Notes: generated by a model from the letters alone, not told the origin. A stretch of 64,000 nucleotides of DNA from Calothrix sp. C42_A2020_038 (GCA_015272395.1 JACYLQ010000027.1:353843-417842); one strand, 5' to 3'; positions 7,813 to 18,065 are shown, counted from the stretch's first letter. Made by a program: numbers and translations.

Positions 7813-9768
7813 TTAGTCAATAGTTTCATAATCTGCTGATATATTTGCTTCCTCATCAAAATCAAAATTAAATTGTGGTATCGCTTCATTCAGACTGCCA
7901 TCGTTACCATTCGTCGAATTGCCGGTCAGTTCGACAATCTCACCAGGTTGACTGATGTTGGCCCGATTATAGACTTCGGCGCCGATAGCAAACAAAGCTT
8001 GTTGGAACTCATCCAGACGTTGCTGAAATTCGGAGACTGAAACGTCAGCATTGTTGACTACTGCTTGTAATAGAGATAGTTTTTCATCGGCTACAGCTTT
8101 CATCTCATCGCTAATCAAATTCGCGTTATTTTTCAAAGTCGATTCATAGCTGCCTAACAAGTTGTCTGCTTGGTTTTTCAAGCTAACTAACTCAATACGC
8201 TTTTTGTCTTCTTCTGCAAATATTTCAGCTTCTTGACGCATTTTTTCGATTTCAGAAGCACTTAAGCCACCTGTATTCGTAATGCGTATGCTTTGTTCTC
8301 TGCCAGTACCTTTGTCCTGAGCAGCAACTTGCATGATACCGTTGACATCGATCTCAAATGAAACTTCTATTTGCGGGACTCCGCGCGGTGCAGGTGGAAT
8401 ACCAGCAAGAAGGAATTTACCAAGGCTTTTATTATCGCGCGCCATTGCTCGTTCACCCTGGAGAACGTGAATTTCGACACTCGTTTGCCCATCGATAGCG
8501 GTGGAAAAAACCTGAGACTTGCTAGTAGGAATTGTGGTATTACGCTCGATAATCTTAGTGAAAACCTCACCCAAGGTTTCTATGCCCAACGAGAGTGGGG
8601 TGACATCGAGCAGTAATAGATTATCAACTTCGCCACCTAAGACCCCAGCTTGAATTGCGGCGCCAAGAGCAACAGCCTCATCGGGGTTAACAGAGCGGTC
8701 TGGAGTTTTACCGTTAAAGAATTTTATTAAAGCATTTTGAACAGCAGGAATACGAGTGGAACCACCAACTAAAATGATTTTATCAATATCTTGAGGTTTG
8801 AGATCAGCATCTTTAAGGGCTTGGGCCATCGGTTCGAGAGTTGCAGCAATTAAATGGCTGGACAATTCTTCAAATTTGGCACGACTGAGTTCCATTTCCA
8901 AGTGCTTCGGACCAGTTGCATCAGCCGTGATAAAAGGCAAGTTAATCGAAGTATTGCCCATGCTAGATAGTTCAATTTTTGCCTTTTCTGCTGCTTCACG
9001 CAAACGTTGCACCGCCATTTTATCTTGTGATATGTCAATTCCTTCGGTTGCAACGAACATCTGAACCATCCACTCGACAATAACATTATCAAAGTCATCT
9101 CCGCCAAGATGGTTGTTACCACAAGTCGCTTTTACTTCAAATACTCCATCCCCAAGTTGGAGAATGGAAACGTCGAATGTACCCCCACCAAGGTCAAAAA
9201 CAAGAATTAATTGTTCTTGGTCTTGCTTGTCTAACCCAAATGCCAAGGCCGCAGCAGTCGGTTCATTGATTATTCGTAAAACTTCAAGACCAGCAATTGT
9301 TCCAGCATCTTTCGTAGCTTGCCTTTGGGCATCAGTAAAATAGGCAGGTACAGTTATAACTGCTTTTGTAACAGCTTCACCTAAAAAGTTCTCCGCATCT
9401 AGCTTCAGCTTTTGCAAAACCATTGCGGATATTTCTTGAGGTGTGTAGTTTCGTCCCCGTATTTGCACATCTACGGTATCATCACGTCCTTTGATACATT
9501 GATAAGGTACCCTTGAACGCTCAGTTTCTGTATCTTCCCAACGGCGCCCAATGAAACGCTTAATACTAAAAATAGTATTTTCTGCATTTGTGACAGCTTG
9601 ACGTTTTGCCAATTGACCAACTAAGCGCTCACCACCCTTGCCAAATCCAATAATACTTGGAGTTGTTCTTCCACCTTCGGAACTGGCAATAACAATCGGT
9701 TGACCACCTTCTAAGACTGCTACACAACTGTTGGTAGTGCCCAAGTCAATCCCAATAACTTTTCCCAT
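7813..9768 (-). CDS. dnaK: Chaperone DnaK (Hsp70)
   Basis: The 651-residue Hsp70 has the phosphate-1 motif [17 protein letters not shown] at the N-terminus, phosphate-2 motif [15 protein letters not shown], adenosine motif [13 protein letters not shown], and the substrate domain with [15 protein letters not shown] helical lid and an acidic tail ending ISADYETID follow; there is no EEVD-type end. The length and linkage to grpE and dnaJ suggest the housekeeping DnaK2-like paralogue of cyanobacteria rather than the divergent DnaK1 or DnaK3; that assignment is inference. grpE lies 298 bases upstream on the same strand. I did not find a CIRCE operator (TTAGCACTC-N9-GAGTGCTAA) upstream. Confidence 0.96.
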   Translation of the reverse strand: MGKVIGIDLGTTNSCVAVLEGGQPIVIASSEGGRTTPSIIGFGKGGERLVGQLAKRQAVTNAENTIFSIKRFIGRRWEDTETERSRVPYQCIKGRDDTVDVQIRGRNYTPQEISAMVLQKLKLDAENFLGEAVTKAVITVPAYFTDAQRQATKDAGTIAGLEVLRIINEPTAAALAFGLDKQDQEQLILVFDLGGGTFDVSILQLGDGVFEVKATCGNNHLGGDDFDNVIVEWMVQMFVATEGIDISQDKMAVQRLREAAEKAKIELSSMGNTSINLPFITADATGPKHLEMELSRAKFEELSSHLIAATLEPMAQALKDADLKPQDIDKIILVGGSTRIPAVQNALIKFFNGKTPDRSVNPDEAVALGAAIQAGVLGGEVDNLLLLDVTPLSLGIETLGEVFTKIIERNTTIPTSKSQVFSTAIDGQTSVEIHVLQGERAMARDNKSLGKFLLAGIPPAPRGVPQIEVSFEIDVNGIMQVAAQDKGTGREQSIRITNTGGLSASEIEKMRQEAEIFAEEDKKRIELVSLKNQADNLLGSYESTLKNNANLISDEMKAVADEKLSLLQAVVNNADVSVSEFQQRLDEFQQALFAIGAEVYNRANISQPGEIVELTGNSTNGNDGSLNEAIPQFNFDFDEEANISADYETID

Positions 9769-10066
9769 AGATATTCAGTATTTGTTAGCTCGTTACTTTG
9801 CTTTGAAGTTGTCGCAGCCATTGTTTGTAAAACAGCAGTTTACTGATTCAATTAGTACTAAAATTGGTACAAAAACGACTAAACTTCAAGCGTTTTATAA
9901 TGCGGGATATTTTAATTGGGTACTTATGTACTTACTAGTTTAGAATTAGTGATGCGATGTCAGTGCCAAAGAAGGTTAATAGTATTTGATGCCAAGCGGT
10001 CGGAAGCATTAAGCAAAAAGCTTAACAGTACAACCGACCACAGGCGATTCTTGATCAAAGAATAGT

Positions 10067-10741
10067 TCAACTATCAGATGAACTTGACTGAACATCATCA
10101 GGTACAGGGGTATCTTCCTTTGGAGCTGCCACCTTAACCATTGCATGGCGAAGTACACGTTCGCCCAAAAAATATCCGCGTACTAACTCTTCTAACACTG
10201 TTCCTTCCGGATGTTCATCCGTAGGTTCCCGCAATACTGCTTCATGAAGATTAGGGTCAAAGGGTTGACCTTCAGGACGCATGGGCGAGACACCCAACCG
10301 CTTCAAGCTATCAACAAGTTGTTTATAAACACCTTGGTAGCTTTTATGGATTGCCATCTCGGCATCATTTTGAGGTTTGATGTGAGCGCGCGCACGTTCA
10401 AAGTTATCGACTACTGGCAGCAATTCTGTAATCGTATTTCGTTTGACTTGGGCATCAAGTTCATCTTTTTCCTTTTGGGTACGCTTGCGATAGTTGTCAA
10501 AATCTGCGACCAAACGCATGTACTGACTGCTGCTGGCTTCGAGTTGAGCTTTGAGCGAATCAATTTGCTGTGCCAATTGTGTATTTACAGAATCAGAAGT
10601 GCCAGCGTCGGTATTTACACTATTATCTGAGGTCGATGCTGTGTCAGTAACATCGTTGGTTGCCACAGCTTGGTCAGTTACTTCGCTGCCAGATGCGTTT
10701 GTGTTGATTTGTTCTGGGGAGTCACTATTCATCGTTTGCAT
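10067..10741 (-). CDS. grpE: Nucleotide exchange factor GrpE
   Basis: The 224-residue protein has an acidic, Ser/Thr/Asp-rich N-terminal tail of about 55 residues, a long coiled coil ([20 protein letters not shown]), the core [15 protein letters not shown] and the C-terminal beta domain. That domain includes [20 protein letters not shown] and [17 protein letters not shown]. GrpE releases ADP from DnaK. The ATG at 10732 (fourth codon) is an equally good start: GAGG lies only four bases before the first ATG but about 13 before the second. It is the first gene of the minus-strand grpE-dnaK-dnaJ series. The 298 bases to dnaK hold no recognisable feature beyond AT-rich sequence. Confidence 0.95.
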   Translation of the reverse strand: MQTMNSDSPEQINTNASGSEVTDQAVATNDVTDTASTSDNSVNTDAGTSDSVNTQLAQQIDSLKAQLEASSSQYMRLVADFDNYRKRTQKEKDELDAQVKRNTITELLPVVDNFERARAHIKPQNDAEMAIHKSYQGVYKQLVDSLKRLGVSPMRPEGQPFDPNLHEAVLREPTDEHPEGTVLEELVRGYFLGERVLRHAMVKVAAPKEDTPVPDDVQSSSSDS

Positions 10742-10769
10742 TACCTCTTTCTGTTCTCCTGATTGCTGA

Positions 10770-10995
10770 GATTTTAGATTTTAGATTTTAGATTTTGGGT
10801 TCTGGATTCTAGATTCTAGATTAATAGGACTTAGGCAACGAGGACAAAAGATTAAGCATTCTAGACCTTTTTGATCCCCCTACCCTTTAAAATGGAGGGC
10901 TAAGAGCGTAATTCCTGATTAAATCCAAAACCCATAATCCCCAATCTCAAATCCTAAATTCTCAATCCAAAATCCAAAATCCCAAATCTAAAATC
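10770..10995. repeat. Fold-back heptamer-repeat element 1
   Basis: The left arm (10770-10823) is built of GATTTTA/GATTCTA heptamers. The right arm (10921-10995) is built of the complementary CCAAAAT/CTAAAAT heptamers. Together they could fold into a long imperfect hairpin around a middle of about 100 unrelated bases. It fills the divergent gap between grpE and pilB. Similar elements occur at 17347, 23080, 53041 and 63279. They resemble the short tandemly repeated sequences of filamentous cyanobacteria but are arranged as inverted arms. Confidence 0.7.
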
Positions 10996-11078
10996 AATAC
11001 GCTCTCTATTTTGACAAAAGCTGAACATATTCTTCTATCTTAATGAGGGCGGCTTTCCGTAGAGTATTGTAGTGCGGG

Positions 11079-11104
11079 TTGCCGTAAGTTGGTAGCGTTA
11101 TAAT
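11079..11104 (+). promoter_or_regulatory. Possible pilB promoter
   Basis: A perfect -10 hexamer TATAAT lies at 11099-11104, with TTGCCG at 11079-11084 upstream. The spacer is only 14 bases, shorter than the ideal 17, so the -35 assignment is weak. A start near 11111 would give a leader of about 75 bases before pilB. Confidence 0.3.
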
Positions 11105-11185
11105 TTTTCTTGTTCAAGATGAAAGTTCTGGTTCACAGCATGGGAATAATCAAACTAAGAGGTTTCGGCTTATCCCAAAGAACAT

Positions 11186-13201
11186 ATGACTTACTCGTCG
11201 TCACAACAAAGGCGAAGTACCGCTCTGACAACAAGAACGGAATTTTCGCCATTCGGTAACAAGTTGGTGCAATCAGGCTTTGTTAACACCGAGCAAATGC
11301 GACAAGCATTGATTGAAAGCCGTAAAAATGGCACACCATTGACCGAAGTACTTGAATCGATTTCAGGGCGCCAGTTATCACCTGAACTGCTGAGATTATA
11401 TAAAAAACAACAACTTTTTGAACTAAAAATACTTTACGGGGTCGAATCGCTTGATCCGGAGGTAAACTCTGTTGGGTCATCGATGGTGTCTGAATTGATT
11501 GAAACTCTCGTCCCCGTAGATATTTGTCGGCGCCATCGTTTGGTTCCACTGTCACGTAACAATGATCAAAATCCACCATCTGTATTGGTGGCAATGGTTG
11601 ACCCAGATAATTTAGAAGCTTCGGATGACTTAAACCGGATCTTGCGTCCGCAAGGGTTGACACTGCAACGGATGGTAATTACTCAAGAGGATTACCAGCA
11701 AATCATCAACCAGTTCCTTGATGAACTAGCGGTTAAGCAAAAGCATATCGAACAGCAAAAATTAACAGATATAAATCAAGATTTAGAAAACCTTGGCGAC
11801 CTAGACTTAGCAGATGCTCCTGATGATGCTGAAGCTGATTTAGGTTCAGCCATGAAAGGTGCAGAAGACGCGCCTATTATTAATTTAGTAAACCGAATTC
11901 TAGGTAAAGCCTTACAGGATAAGGTTTCAGATATTCATATCGAACCCCAAGAAGAAAACCTACGCATTCGCTTTCGTAAAGACGGGGTATTGCGTGAAGC
12001 ATTTGACCCACTACCAAAAAAAATTATTCCTGCCATCACAGCCCGATTTAAGATTATTGCTAATTTAGATATTGCCGAACGTCGCCTACCACAGGACGGA
12101 CGAATTCGCCGAATGTTTGAGGGACGTAAAGTTGACTTCCGCGTTAATACCTTACCAAGTCGCTATGGAGAAAAGGTAGTACTGCGAATTTTGGATAACT
12201 CCGCTACTCAGTTGGGTTTAGATAAATTAATCACCGACCCAGAGACTTTACATATTGTCCAAGAGATGGTGTCGCGTCCTTTTGGTTTGATTTTAGTAAC
12301 TGGGCCTACTGGTTCGGGTAAAACTACCTCACTTTATTCTGCACTTGCCGAGCGTAATGACCCTGGAATTAATATTAGTACTGTAGAAGACCCAATTGAG
12401 TACAGTTTGCCAGGTATTACACAGGTACAAGTTATCCGCGAAAAAGGATTAGATTTTGCAACAGCTCTACGGGCGTTCCTACGGCAAGACCCTGATGTAT
12501 TGCTCGTAGGTGAAACGCGAGACAAAGAAACTGCAAAAACTGCTATTGAAGCGGCGTTAACTGGACACTTGGTATTAACAACGCTTCACACAAACGATGC
12601 TCCTGGTGCTATTGCGCGCTTGGGTGAAATGGGTATTGAACCGTTCATGGTTTCTAGCTCATTACTTGGAGTATTGGCACAACGCTTAGTGCGACGTGTT
12701 TGTCCTGACTGTCGTATTCCTTACACACCGACAGCTGAAGAACTTGGTCGTTATGGAATGACTGCATCCCAAGATGTTGGTTTGACTCTTTACAAAGCTA
12801 ATGCACTTAGCAACGATCAAATTCAACACGCTAAAACTAACGGAACCTTGTGCCCAACTTGTAATGGTGTTGGTTACAAAGGACGTTGCGGTGTTTACGA
12901 AGTTATGAAAATTACAGAAAACCTGCAAACCTTAATCAACGAAGAGGCGCCGACCGAACGCATCAAAGAAGTAGCTGTGGAAGAAGGAATGAAAACCTTG
13001 CTTGCCTACAGTCTCGACTTAGTACGTCAAGGTGCAACAACACTCGAAGAAGTCGAGCGGGTAACTTTTACCGATACAGGTTTAGAAGCAGAACTCAAAG
13101 CAAAGCGTAAAAGTGGTCTAACTTGTCGTACATGTAACGCCGAACTTAAGCCCGAATGGCTGGATTGTCCGTATTGTATGACATCGCGTTTTCAGGATTA
13201 G
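11186..13201 (+). CDS. pilB: Type IV pilus assembly ATPase PilB
   Basis: The 671-residue protein begins with an MshEN-type N-terminal domain (KLVQSGFVNTEQMRQALIES) and has a GspE/PilB ATPase core. Visible motifs are the Walker A sequence GPTGSGKTTSLYS (about residue 373), Walker B region DPDVLLVGETRD (about 434), and a zinc-binding insert CPDC...CPTC (about 505-558). An extra C-terminal zinc ribbon CRTC...CPYC (about 647-665) is known from cyanobacterial PilB. It powers pilus extension from the cytoplasmic face of the inner membrane. It heads the plus-strand pilB-pilT-pilC cluster, with 38 bases to pilT. In cyanobacteria the cluster serves twitching, phototaxis, hormogonium gliding and DNA uptake. 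Confidence 0.96.
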   Translation: MTYSSSQQRRSTALTTRTEFSPFGNKLVQSGFVNTEQMRQALIESRKNGTPLTEVLESISGRQLSPELLRLYKKQQLFELKILYGVESLDPEVNSVGSSMVSELIETLVPVDICRRHRLVPLSRNNDQNPPSVLVAMVDPDNLEASDDLNRILRPQGLTLQRMVITQEDYQQIINQFLDELAVKQKHIEQQKLTDINQDLENLGDLDLADAPDDAEADLGSAMKGAEDAPIINLVNRILGKALQDKVSDIHIEPQEENLRIRFRKDGVLREAFDPLPKKIIPAITARFKIIANLDIAERRLPQDGRIRRMFEGRKVDFRVNTLPSRYGEKVVLRILDNSATQLGLDKLITDPETLHIVQEMVSRPFGLILVTGPTGSGKTTSLYSALAERNDPGINISTVEDPIEYSLPGITQVQVIREKGLDFATALRAFLRQDPDVLLVGETRDKETAKTAIEAALTGHLVLTTLHTNDAPGAIARLGEMGIEPFMVSSSLLGVLAQRLVRRVCPDCRIPYTPTAEELGRYGMTASQDVGLTLYKANALSNDQIQHAKTNGTLCPTCNGVGYKGRCGVYEVMKITENLQTLINEEAPTERIKEVAVEEGMKTLLAYSLDLVRQGATTLEEVERVTFTDTGLEAELKAKRKSGLTCRTCNAELKPEWLDCPYCMTSRFQD

Positions 13202-13239
13202 GAATTCTATAAATAACTAGCAAGTAAAAGGAAAAAACT

Positions 13240-14358
13240 ATGGATTTCATGATTGAAGATTTGATGGAAGACATGATTGAACAAGGAGGTTCAGATTTAC
13301 ATTTGTCCGCAGGATTACCTCCTTATTTTCGTGTTAGTGGCAAACTTACTCCTCAAGATAAATATGGTGTTTTAACAGTCGATAATTGTCAGCGGCTAAT
13401 TTTTAGTATGCTCAATAACACCCAACGTAAAACCTTAGAACAAACTTGGGAGTTAGACTGTTCTTACGGTGTGAAGGGGTTAGCACGTTTTCGTGTCAAC
13501 GTTTATAAAGACCGTGGCGCCTATGCAGCTTGTTTACGGGCATTAAGTTCTAAAATTCCTAACTTTGAAAAATTGGGTTTACCAGATGTTGTCCGAGAAA
13601 TGTCTGAAAAACCAAGAGGATTAATTTTGGTGACAGGTCCGACAGGTTCAGGTAAAACTACGACGCTTGCAGCAATGATTGACTTAATCAACCGCACGCG
13701 CGCAGAACATATTTTAACAGTAGAAGACCCGATTGAATTCGTTTATGAACCAATCAAGAGTTTGGTTCACCAGCGTCAGCTAGGTGAAGATACTAAGAGT
13801 TTTGCCAATGCTCTAAAAGCTGCTTTACGCGAAGACCCAGATATTATTCTGGTGGGTGAAATGCGGGACTTGGAAACAATTTCTTTGGCAATTTCTGCCG
13901 CTGAAACTGGTCACTTAGTATTCGGAACATTACACACAAGTTCAGCTGCACAAACTGTTGACCGGATTATTGACGTTTTTCCACACGAAAAACAAACACA
14001 AGTTCGTGTGCAATTATCTAACTCTTTAGTTGCAGTATTCAGTCAAACATTAGTGCCTAAGAAAAATCCAAAACCAGGTGAATATGGTCGGGTAATGGCA
14101 CAAGAAATTATGGTCGTTACACCTGCTATTTCTAACTTAATTCGTGAAGGTAAAACTGCCCAAATTTACTCATCAATTCAAACTGGTGGTAAATTGGGAA
14201 TGCAAACCTTAGAAACTGTTTTAGCAAACCTTTATAAGCAGGGAATTATTTCTTTTGAAGCTGCAATGTCGAAAACTTCTAAACCCGATGAAGTTCAACG
14301 TTTAATTGGTGGTGTTCCTCCACAAGCTGGTGCCAAAGTAGCTGCAAAAGCACATTAA
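13240..14358 (+). CDS. pilT: Type IV pilus retraction ATPase PilT
   Basis: The 372-residue protein has a PAS-like N-terminal domain (GGSDLHLSAGLPPYFRVSGK) and an ATPase core. Motifs are Walker A GPTGSGKTTTLAA (about residue 132), Asp box (TVEDPIEFVY), Walker B region DPDIILVGEMRD, the His box (FGTLHTSSA) and the PilT-specific segment AISNLIREGK (about 295), equivalent to the AIRNLIRE motif needed for retraction. The spacing to pilB and a ribosome-binding AAAGGAAAAAA-type sequence before the ATG fit an operon. A dispersed repeat and a palindrome separate it from pilC. Confidence 0.96.
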   Translation: MDFMIEDLMEDMIEQGGSDLHLSAGLPPYFRVSGKLTPQDKYGVLTVDNCQRLIFSMLNNTQRKTLEQTWELDCSYGVKGLARFRVNVYKDRGAYAACLRALSSKIPNFEKLGLPDVVREMSEKPRGLILVTGPTGSGKTTTLAAMIDLINRTRAEHILTVEDPIEFVYEPIKSLVHQRQLGEDTKSFANALKAALREDPDIILVGEMRDLETISLAISAAETGHLVFGTLHTSSAAQTVDRIIDVFPHEKQTQVRVQLSNSLVAVFSQTLVPKKNPKPGEYGRVMAQEIMVVTPAISNLIREGKTAQIYSSIQTGGKLGMQTLETVLANLYKQGIISFEAAMSKTSKPDEVQRLIGGVPPQAGAKVAAKAH

Positions 14359-14367
14359 AAATAATAG

Positions 14368-14410
14368 TTAGGAGGCGCGGAGTTAAAATTCATAACTCAT
14401 AACTCATAAC
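14368..14410. repeat. GGAGGCGCGGAGTT dispersed element, copy 1
   Basis: The sequence TAGGAGGCGCGGAGTTAAAA is followed by ATTCATAACTCATAACTC-type repeats. It begins ten bases after the pilT stop. A near-identical copy follows mutS2 (24199) and a shorter, variant copy overlaps the end of menC (54279). Confidence 0.65.
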
Positions 14411-14430
14411 AGACGCGATTAATCGCGTCT
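14411..14430. repeat. Perfect 20-base palindrome in pilT-pilC gap
   Basis: AGACGCGATTAATCGCGTCT is a complete palindrome followed by CTAC, a member of the GTAGAGAC hairpin family common between cyanobacterial genes. It lies between pilT and pilC and may form a stem that attenuates or processes the transcript, lowering pilC expression relative to the ATPases. Confidence 0.7.
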
Positions 14431-14468
14431 CTACAACTCACATCTTATAACTTATAACTTTTTAACAT

Positions 14469-15689
14469 ATGCCAAGTTTTGTTGCGCGCGTTAGAGACTC
14501 ACAAGGAAAAACGCGAACTGAAAAAATCACCGCAGAATCTTTAAAAGAAGCTCGTACAAATCTACGACAACAGGGTTTTGTAGTTCAAGACCTGAAACAA
14601 TCACAAGGTCTTGATCTCAAAAACTTACTTGATTTTAATACACGCTTTGCATCTGTTTCTGTTAAGGATAAAGCTGTTTTCTCACGTCAATTTGCAGCGT
14701 TAGTCAATGCAGGTGTAGCTATTGTTAGAAGCTTGGGTGTACTGGGTGAACAATGTTCCAATCCAAAACTAAAACAGTCCCTTTTAGATATAAGTTTAGA
14801 TGTTCAAAACGGTACTAACCTTTCTGACGCAATGCGGAAGCACCCTCAGTGTTTTGATGGGTTATATGTAAGTATGATACAAGCTGGTGAGGTTGGAGGT
14901 GTATTAGATGAAGTACTCAACCGATTAGCAAAATTACTAGAAGATGTTGCACGCTTACAAAACCAAATTAAATCCGCATTGTCTTATCCGATGGTAGTCG
15001 GTTTTCTGGCTGTATCCATTTTTATAGGGATGACTGTTTTTCTAATTCCTATTTTTGCTGGTATTTTTAAAGAATTGGGAACCGAACTTCCACCTTTAAC
15101 GCAGTTCATGCTAGATATAAGCGAAATATTAAGAAGCTGGCGACTAATTGTATTAATTATTGTTGTCGTTGGTTTATTTATTGCTTATAAACAGTACTAC
15201 AAAACTCCTGTTGGTAAACAAACAGTTGACCGTCTATCTTTAAAAGTACCTTTGTTTGGTGACTTAATTCAAAAGTCTTCAGTTGCACGTTTTAGTCGTA
15301 CTTTTGGTTCACTAACTCGTTCCGGGGTTCCAATTCTAACTTCTTTAGAAATTGTTCGTGATACATCGGGAAATCAAGTAGTGGCAAATGCAATTGATGC
15401 TGCGCGTGCCGAAGTTCAACAAGGTGGAATGATTAGTATGGCACTACAAAAAGAAAAAGTCTTTCCTCCAATGGCAATTCAGATGATTAGCATTGGTGAA
15501 GAAACTGGAGAATTAGATGCTATGTTGATGAAAATTGCTGATTTTTACGAAGATGAAGTTGAACAATCAGTAAAAGCTTTAACTAGTATTTTAGAACCAA
15601 TCATGATTGTGGTTCTTGGAGGTATGGTAGGTACTATTATACTATCAATGTATTTACCGTTGTTTAAAGTATTTGAGAACTTGGGATAA
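14469..15689 (+). CDS. pilC: Type IV pilus inner-membrane platform protein PilC
   Basis: The 406-residue protein has the duplicated T2SSF domain of PilC/GspF. First copy: FSRQFAALVNAGVAIVRSLG to the hydrophobic VVGFLAVSIFIGMTVFLIPI (about residues 70-200). Second copy: SRTFGSLTRSGVPILTSLEI to ILEPIMIVVLGGMVGTIIL (about 275-400). Three membrane segments are visible, at about 175-200, 220-242 and 375-400. It forms the platform on which PilB and PilT act. The start at 14469 gives a normal N-terminus (PSFVARVRDSQGK); no strong ribosome-binding site precedes it, and a repeat block lies immediately upstream. Confidence 0.95.
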   Translation: MPSFVARVRDSQGKTRTEKITAESLKEARTNLRQQGFVVQDLKQSQGLDLKNLLDFNTRFASVSVKDKAVFSRQFAALVNAGVAIVRSLGVLGEQCSNPKLKQSLLDISLDVQNGTNLSDAMRKHPQCFDGLYVSMIQAGEVGGVLDEVLNRLAKLLEDVARLQNQIKSALSYPMVVGFLAVSIFIGMTVFLIPIFAGIFKELGTELPPLTQFMLDISEILRSWRLIVLIIVVVGLFIAYKQYYKTPVGKQTVDRLSLKVPLFGDLIQKSSVARFSRTFGSLTRSGVPILTSLEIVRDTSGNQVVANAIDAARAEVQQGGMISMALQKEKVFPPMAIQMISIGEETGELDAMLMKIADFYEDEVEQSVKALTSILEPIMIVVLGGMVGTIILSMYLPLFKVFENLG

Positions 15690-15721
15690 CAAATTAAAAG
15701 TTATGAGTATTCCTAACAGAA

Positions 15722-15743
15722 GCGACATACCCACAGATGTCGC
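15722..15743 (+). terminator. Hairpin after pilC
   Basis: GCGACAT (15722-15728) and ATGTCGC (15737-15743) are perfect complements 32 bases past the pilC stop, followed by ATTTCTAC. The T-run is poor, so the stem may only partly block transcription into the next gene, whose start is 41 bases further on. Confidence 0.45.
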
Positions 15744-15783
15744 ATTTCTACCCATCCTCGCTCTTGACTCTTAACTTGATTTT

Positions 15784-16323
15784 ATGCCTGTACAAAAATC
15801 TGATTACGAAGCGTGTCTGACTGAATATAGTCATTATATTGGCGCCATTGAACTGTTCAAACAACACCGTCCTTATTTGGAAATGATACCGAGTTTGCGG
15901 CGCCCAGCAGAAAGTGTAATTACTATACCTTTACCAATTATTCGCATCCGTAAGGTGGGTTCAACACCGGAAGCAACAACTTTAGGATGCGATGTCGCTA
16001 TTTTGATGTGTGACCCAGAATGGAAAATTAAAACAGGTCCAGAAATTTTTATATTTATCCACCGTCCAGAGGAAGACTTTTCTGATTTATTAATGCGCTG
16101 GCGCCAAACTCAAGTGAAACTTGATAAAGATTATGAATGGCTAATGCCCGAACGGCATAGCCATATTCTAAGTGAAGGAACAAATACTAAATACCCATTG
16201 TTCGTTGTGTTCTCTGAAACTCCAGAACGTATCAAACGCGGACTTGTAGGTGCGGAATTACCTTTTATTGTACAAATGCCTGAAGTCTCGCTCGATCAAA
16301 AACCTGTTGAAAGTTTGCCTTAA
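15784..16323 (+). CDS. Uncharacterised 179-residue protein
   Basis: I do not recognise a named family. The protein is soluble-looking with no signal peptide or membrane segment. It has alternating strands such as SVITIPLPIIRIRKVG and PEIFIFIHRPEEDFSDLLMRW, and a C-terminal stretch YPLFVVFSETPERIKRGLVG. Normal codon use, two GGCGCC sites and a stop two bases before the convergent neighbour's stop support it as real. It follows the pil genes on the same strand and could be co-transcribed with them, but nothing in the sequence ties it to pili. Confidence 0.75.
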   Translation: MPVQKSDYEACLTEYSHYIGAIELFKQHRPYLEMIPSLRRPAESVITIPLPIIRIRKVGSTPEATTLGCDVAILMCDPEWKIKTGPEIFIFIHRPEEDFSDLLMRWRQTQVKLDKDYEWLMPERHSHILSEGTNTKYPLFVVFSETPERIKRGLVGAELPFIVQMPEVSLDQKPVESLP

Positions 16324-16324
16324 T

Positions 16325-17344
16325 CTAACGAACAAACTGCGGCATTATTTCAGCAGCGGTAAATATACCGTGGATACCCCGCTTGTGTAATTGCATACCA
16401 GCTTTTAAGTAACCGAAAGCTGGCCCACATACGTTGGCAGCCATACTAGTTTCATCACCTAGAGTAAAAGTATGGGTGGAAATTTTACCTTCAAAGGTTC
16501 TACCTGTTACTTTCACATTGGTACTTAATGGCTTTTTCAGGTTACGAGTATCAACTACACCACCCACAGTTACACGCTCGCGCGGACAAATTCCTGCTAG
16601 TTCGAGCATGACATCATCCGCATGTTCCATGTTCTCTAGTTTGAGAATACCGTTGGTTTGATCTAACAACGCTTCAACTTCAGCATCCGTCATTAGCCTT
16701 GCTGTTTCTACACTATAACCTGGCATATGGGCTATGTCTTCGCGAATTGTGGCGCGGTAGGCTTCCCAGTTAGCAATGCCAACACCAAAAGTAATCTCGA
16801 CAGAGTGAATTTCAGCATAGCTTTGTGCGGCAAGTGTAGCTGCTGCGGTTAACAGTCCTGGTGTGGCGCCGCACCCTGTCATATAAGTAATGCCTGCTTC
16901 CGAAAGTTCTTCGTGCATTTCTAAAAGCTGTTCGACAGCACTTGTACGCTTAATAGCATCAACAAGTACTCCACGCCAACCTAATTTGATAAATTGCTTG
17001 GCGACTGTTGTTATAAAGTCATTGGGTAGGTTCGGTAATGCCAAAAAATAACCATCTACCAAGGAACTTACAGCTATTAATTCCTCAATGCTCTCGGTAG
17101 TTAATTTCCCGAATGGTTCTAAATATCCTACTGACCCTTGGGACTGGTATGTACTAATACACAAAGAAGCATCTAAACCATCTGCACAATAAGCGTAGCC
17201 ATGTTTATCTGCTGCTGTTACCAGTCGCATTTCCTGTTTGGGCGCCAGTACTTTTGCTGCCGCTTGCCCTAGTCCACCAAAACCCAGAACTCCTACACGC
17301 GTTACTGGTAAGTTAGAAGAACCTGTTACTTGCTTTCCACTCAT
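16325..17344 (-). CDS. Saccharopine dehydrogenase-like oxidoreductase
   Basis: The 339-residue protein begins with a Rossmann nucleotide-binding motif, [17 protein letters not shown] (about residues 17-33). A catalytic-like domain follows with [17 protein letters not shown] (about 155) and a C-terminal region with [20 protein letters not shown]. Proteins of this type are annotated in cyanobacteria as saccharopine-dehydrogenase-like. True saccharopine dehydrogenases are usually longer, and no lysine-degradation genes are nearby, so the substrate is unknown. The start ATG is at 17344. A heptamer-repeat block lies immediately upstream. Confidence 0.75.
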   Translation of the reverse strand: MSGKQVTGSSNLPVTRVGVLGFGGLGQAAAKVLAPKQEMRLVTAADKHGYAYCADGLDASLCISTYQSQGSVGYLEPFGKLTTESIEELIAVSSLVDGYFLALPNLPNDFITTVAKQFIKLGWRGVLVDAIKRTSAVEQLLEMHEELSEAGITYMTGCGATPGLLTAAATLAAQSYAEIHSVEITFGVGIANWEAYRATIREDIAHMPGYSVETARLMTDAEVEALLDQTNGILKLENMEHADDVMLELAGICPRERVTVGGVVDTRNLKKPLSTNVKVTGRTFEGKISTHTFTLGDETSMAANVCGPAFGYLKAGMQLHKRGIHGIFTAAEIMPQFVR

Positions 17345-17811
17345 AAATCAAAAATCCGAATTGAATCAAAGCTTATAGCATTTTGGATTCGGGATTTTGA
17401 ATTTTAGATTTTTTGTTATATTTACCTAATTTAAAATATCCAATCCTAGCTTCTTTGCGAGGTTTACCAATAGTAATGATAAATTTTTTCAATAAAATTT
17501 GTAGCACTTCATAAACTCTAAATCCATATAGTGTATATATTCCAAGCTTTTTATACTTACATTACTCATACAGTTTTGAGCTTGACTAATTCTGAAGGTT
17601 AAGGGAAACTTACATATAGTGAACGTGCTGGCTAATCAATTTAATAATTTTTGTAAATTTTCTGAGATATATATTTTGAGAGATGGAACATTAGTTAACA
17701 AATGACAAGTTTGTAACTAGGGGTATGTTCCAAAGACTATGTAACATAGTCATCTTTTAGAACATTTCAGTCCGAATGTACTTATCTTGGTTGGCGAATT
17801 GGCAATAAATT
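17345..17811. other. Divergent intergenic region with repeats and long hairpin
   Basis: The gap of 467 bases contains a fold-back heptamer element at 17347-17414 (CAAAAATCC-type arm, then TTTTGGATT and GATTTTGAATTTTAGATTT). An AT-rich middle follows, and a long imperfect hairpin lies at 17725-17765. No ORF was found. Confidence 0.55.
17725..17765 (+). promoter_or_regulatory. Long imperfect hairpin upstream of ycf35 operon
   Basis: Outer arms ATGTTC/GAACAT and inner arms AAAGACTATGT/ACATAGTC-a-TCTTT enclose a single-base loop, so most of the 41 bases can pair. The core GACTATGTAACATAGTC is a 17-base palindrome. It ends 46 bases before the DUF2997 start codon. It could be an operator (for example for an iron, redox or light regulator of the ferredoxin operon) or a leader attenuator; the sequence does not decide. 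Confidence 0.45.
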
Positions 17812-18027
17812 ATGGAAACATTGGAGTTCATCATTTATCCAGATGGTCGGGTACAAGAAAAAGTCACTGGCATAGTAGGTGCTTCATGTGCTGAAGTTAC
17901 AGCCGCAATCGAAGCGCAGCTGGGACTAGTACTTAATCAAGAGCCAACCTCAGAATTTTTTGCCAAACAGCAAGTTCAGCAAGCTTGCTCCGAGGCAAAT
18001 ACGCAGACCAGTTTCAGCGAGTGGTAA
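17812..18027 (+). CDS. DUF2997 protein
   Basis: The 71-residue protein begins METLEFIIYPDGRVQEKVTG, the recognisable DUF2997 beta-hairpin opening, followed by a helix with CAEVTAAIEAQLG. It is found in cyanobacteria and algal plastids with ycf35 and a ferredoxin. Here it lies 38 bases before ycf35 on the same strand. The function is unknown; the conserved linkage suggests a role with the two neighbouring proteins. Confidence 0.8.
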   Translation: METLEFIIYPDGRVQEKVTGIVGASCAEVTAAIEAQLGLVLNQEPTSEFFAKQQVQQACSEANTQTSFSEW

Positions 18028-18065
18028 GTTATTAAACCTTTTAGTTTCGTTATCTCACAAACATC

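Noticed and set aside
9769..11185. Heat-shock CIRCE operator near grpE and dnaK
   Set aside because: No TTAGCACTC-N9-GAGTGCTAA or close variant found.
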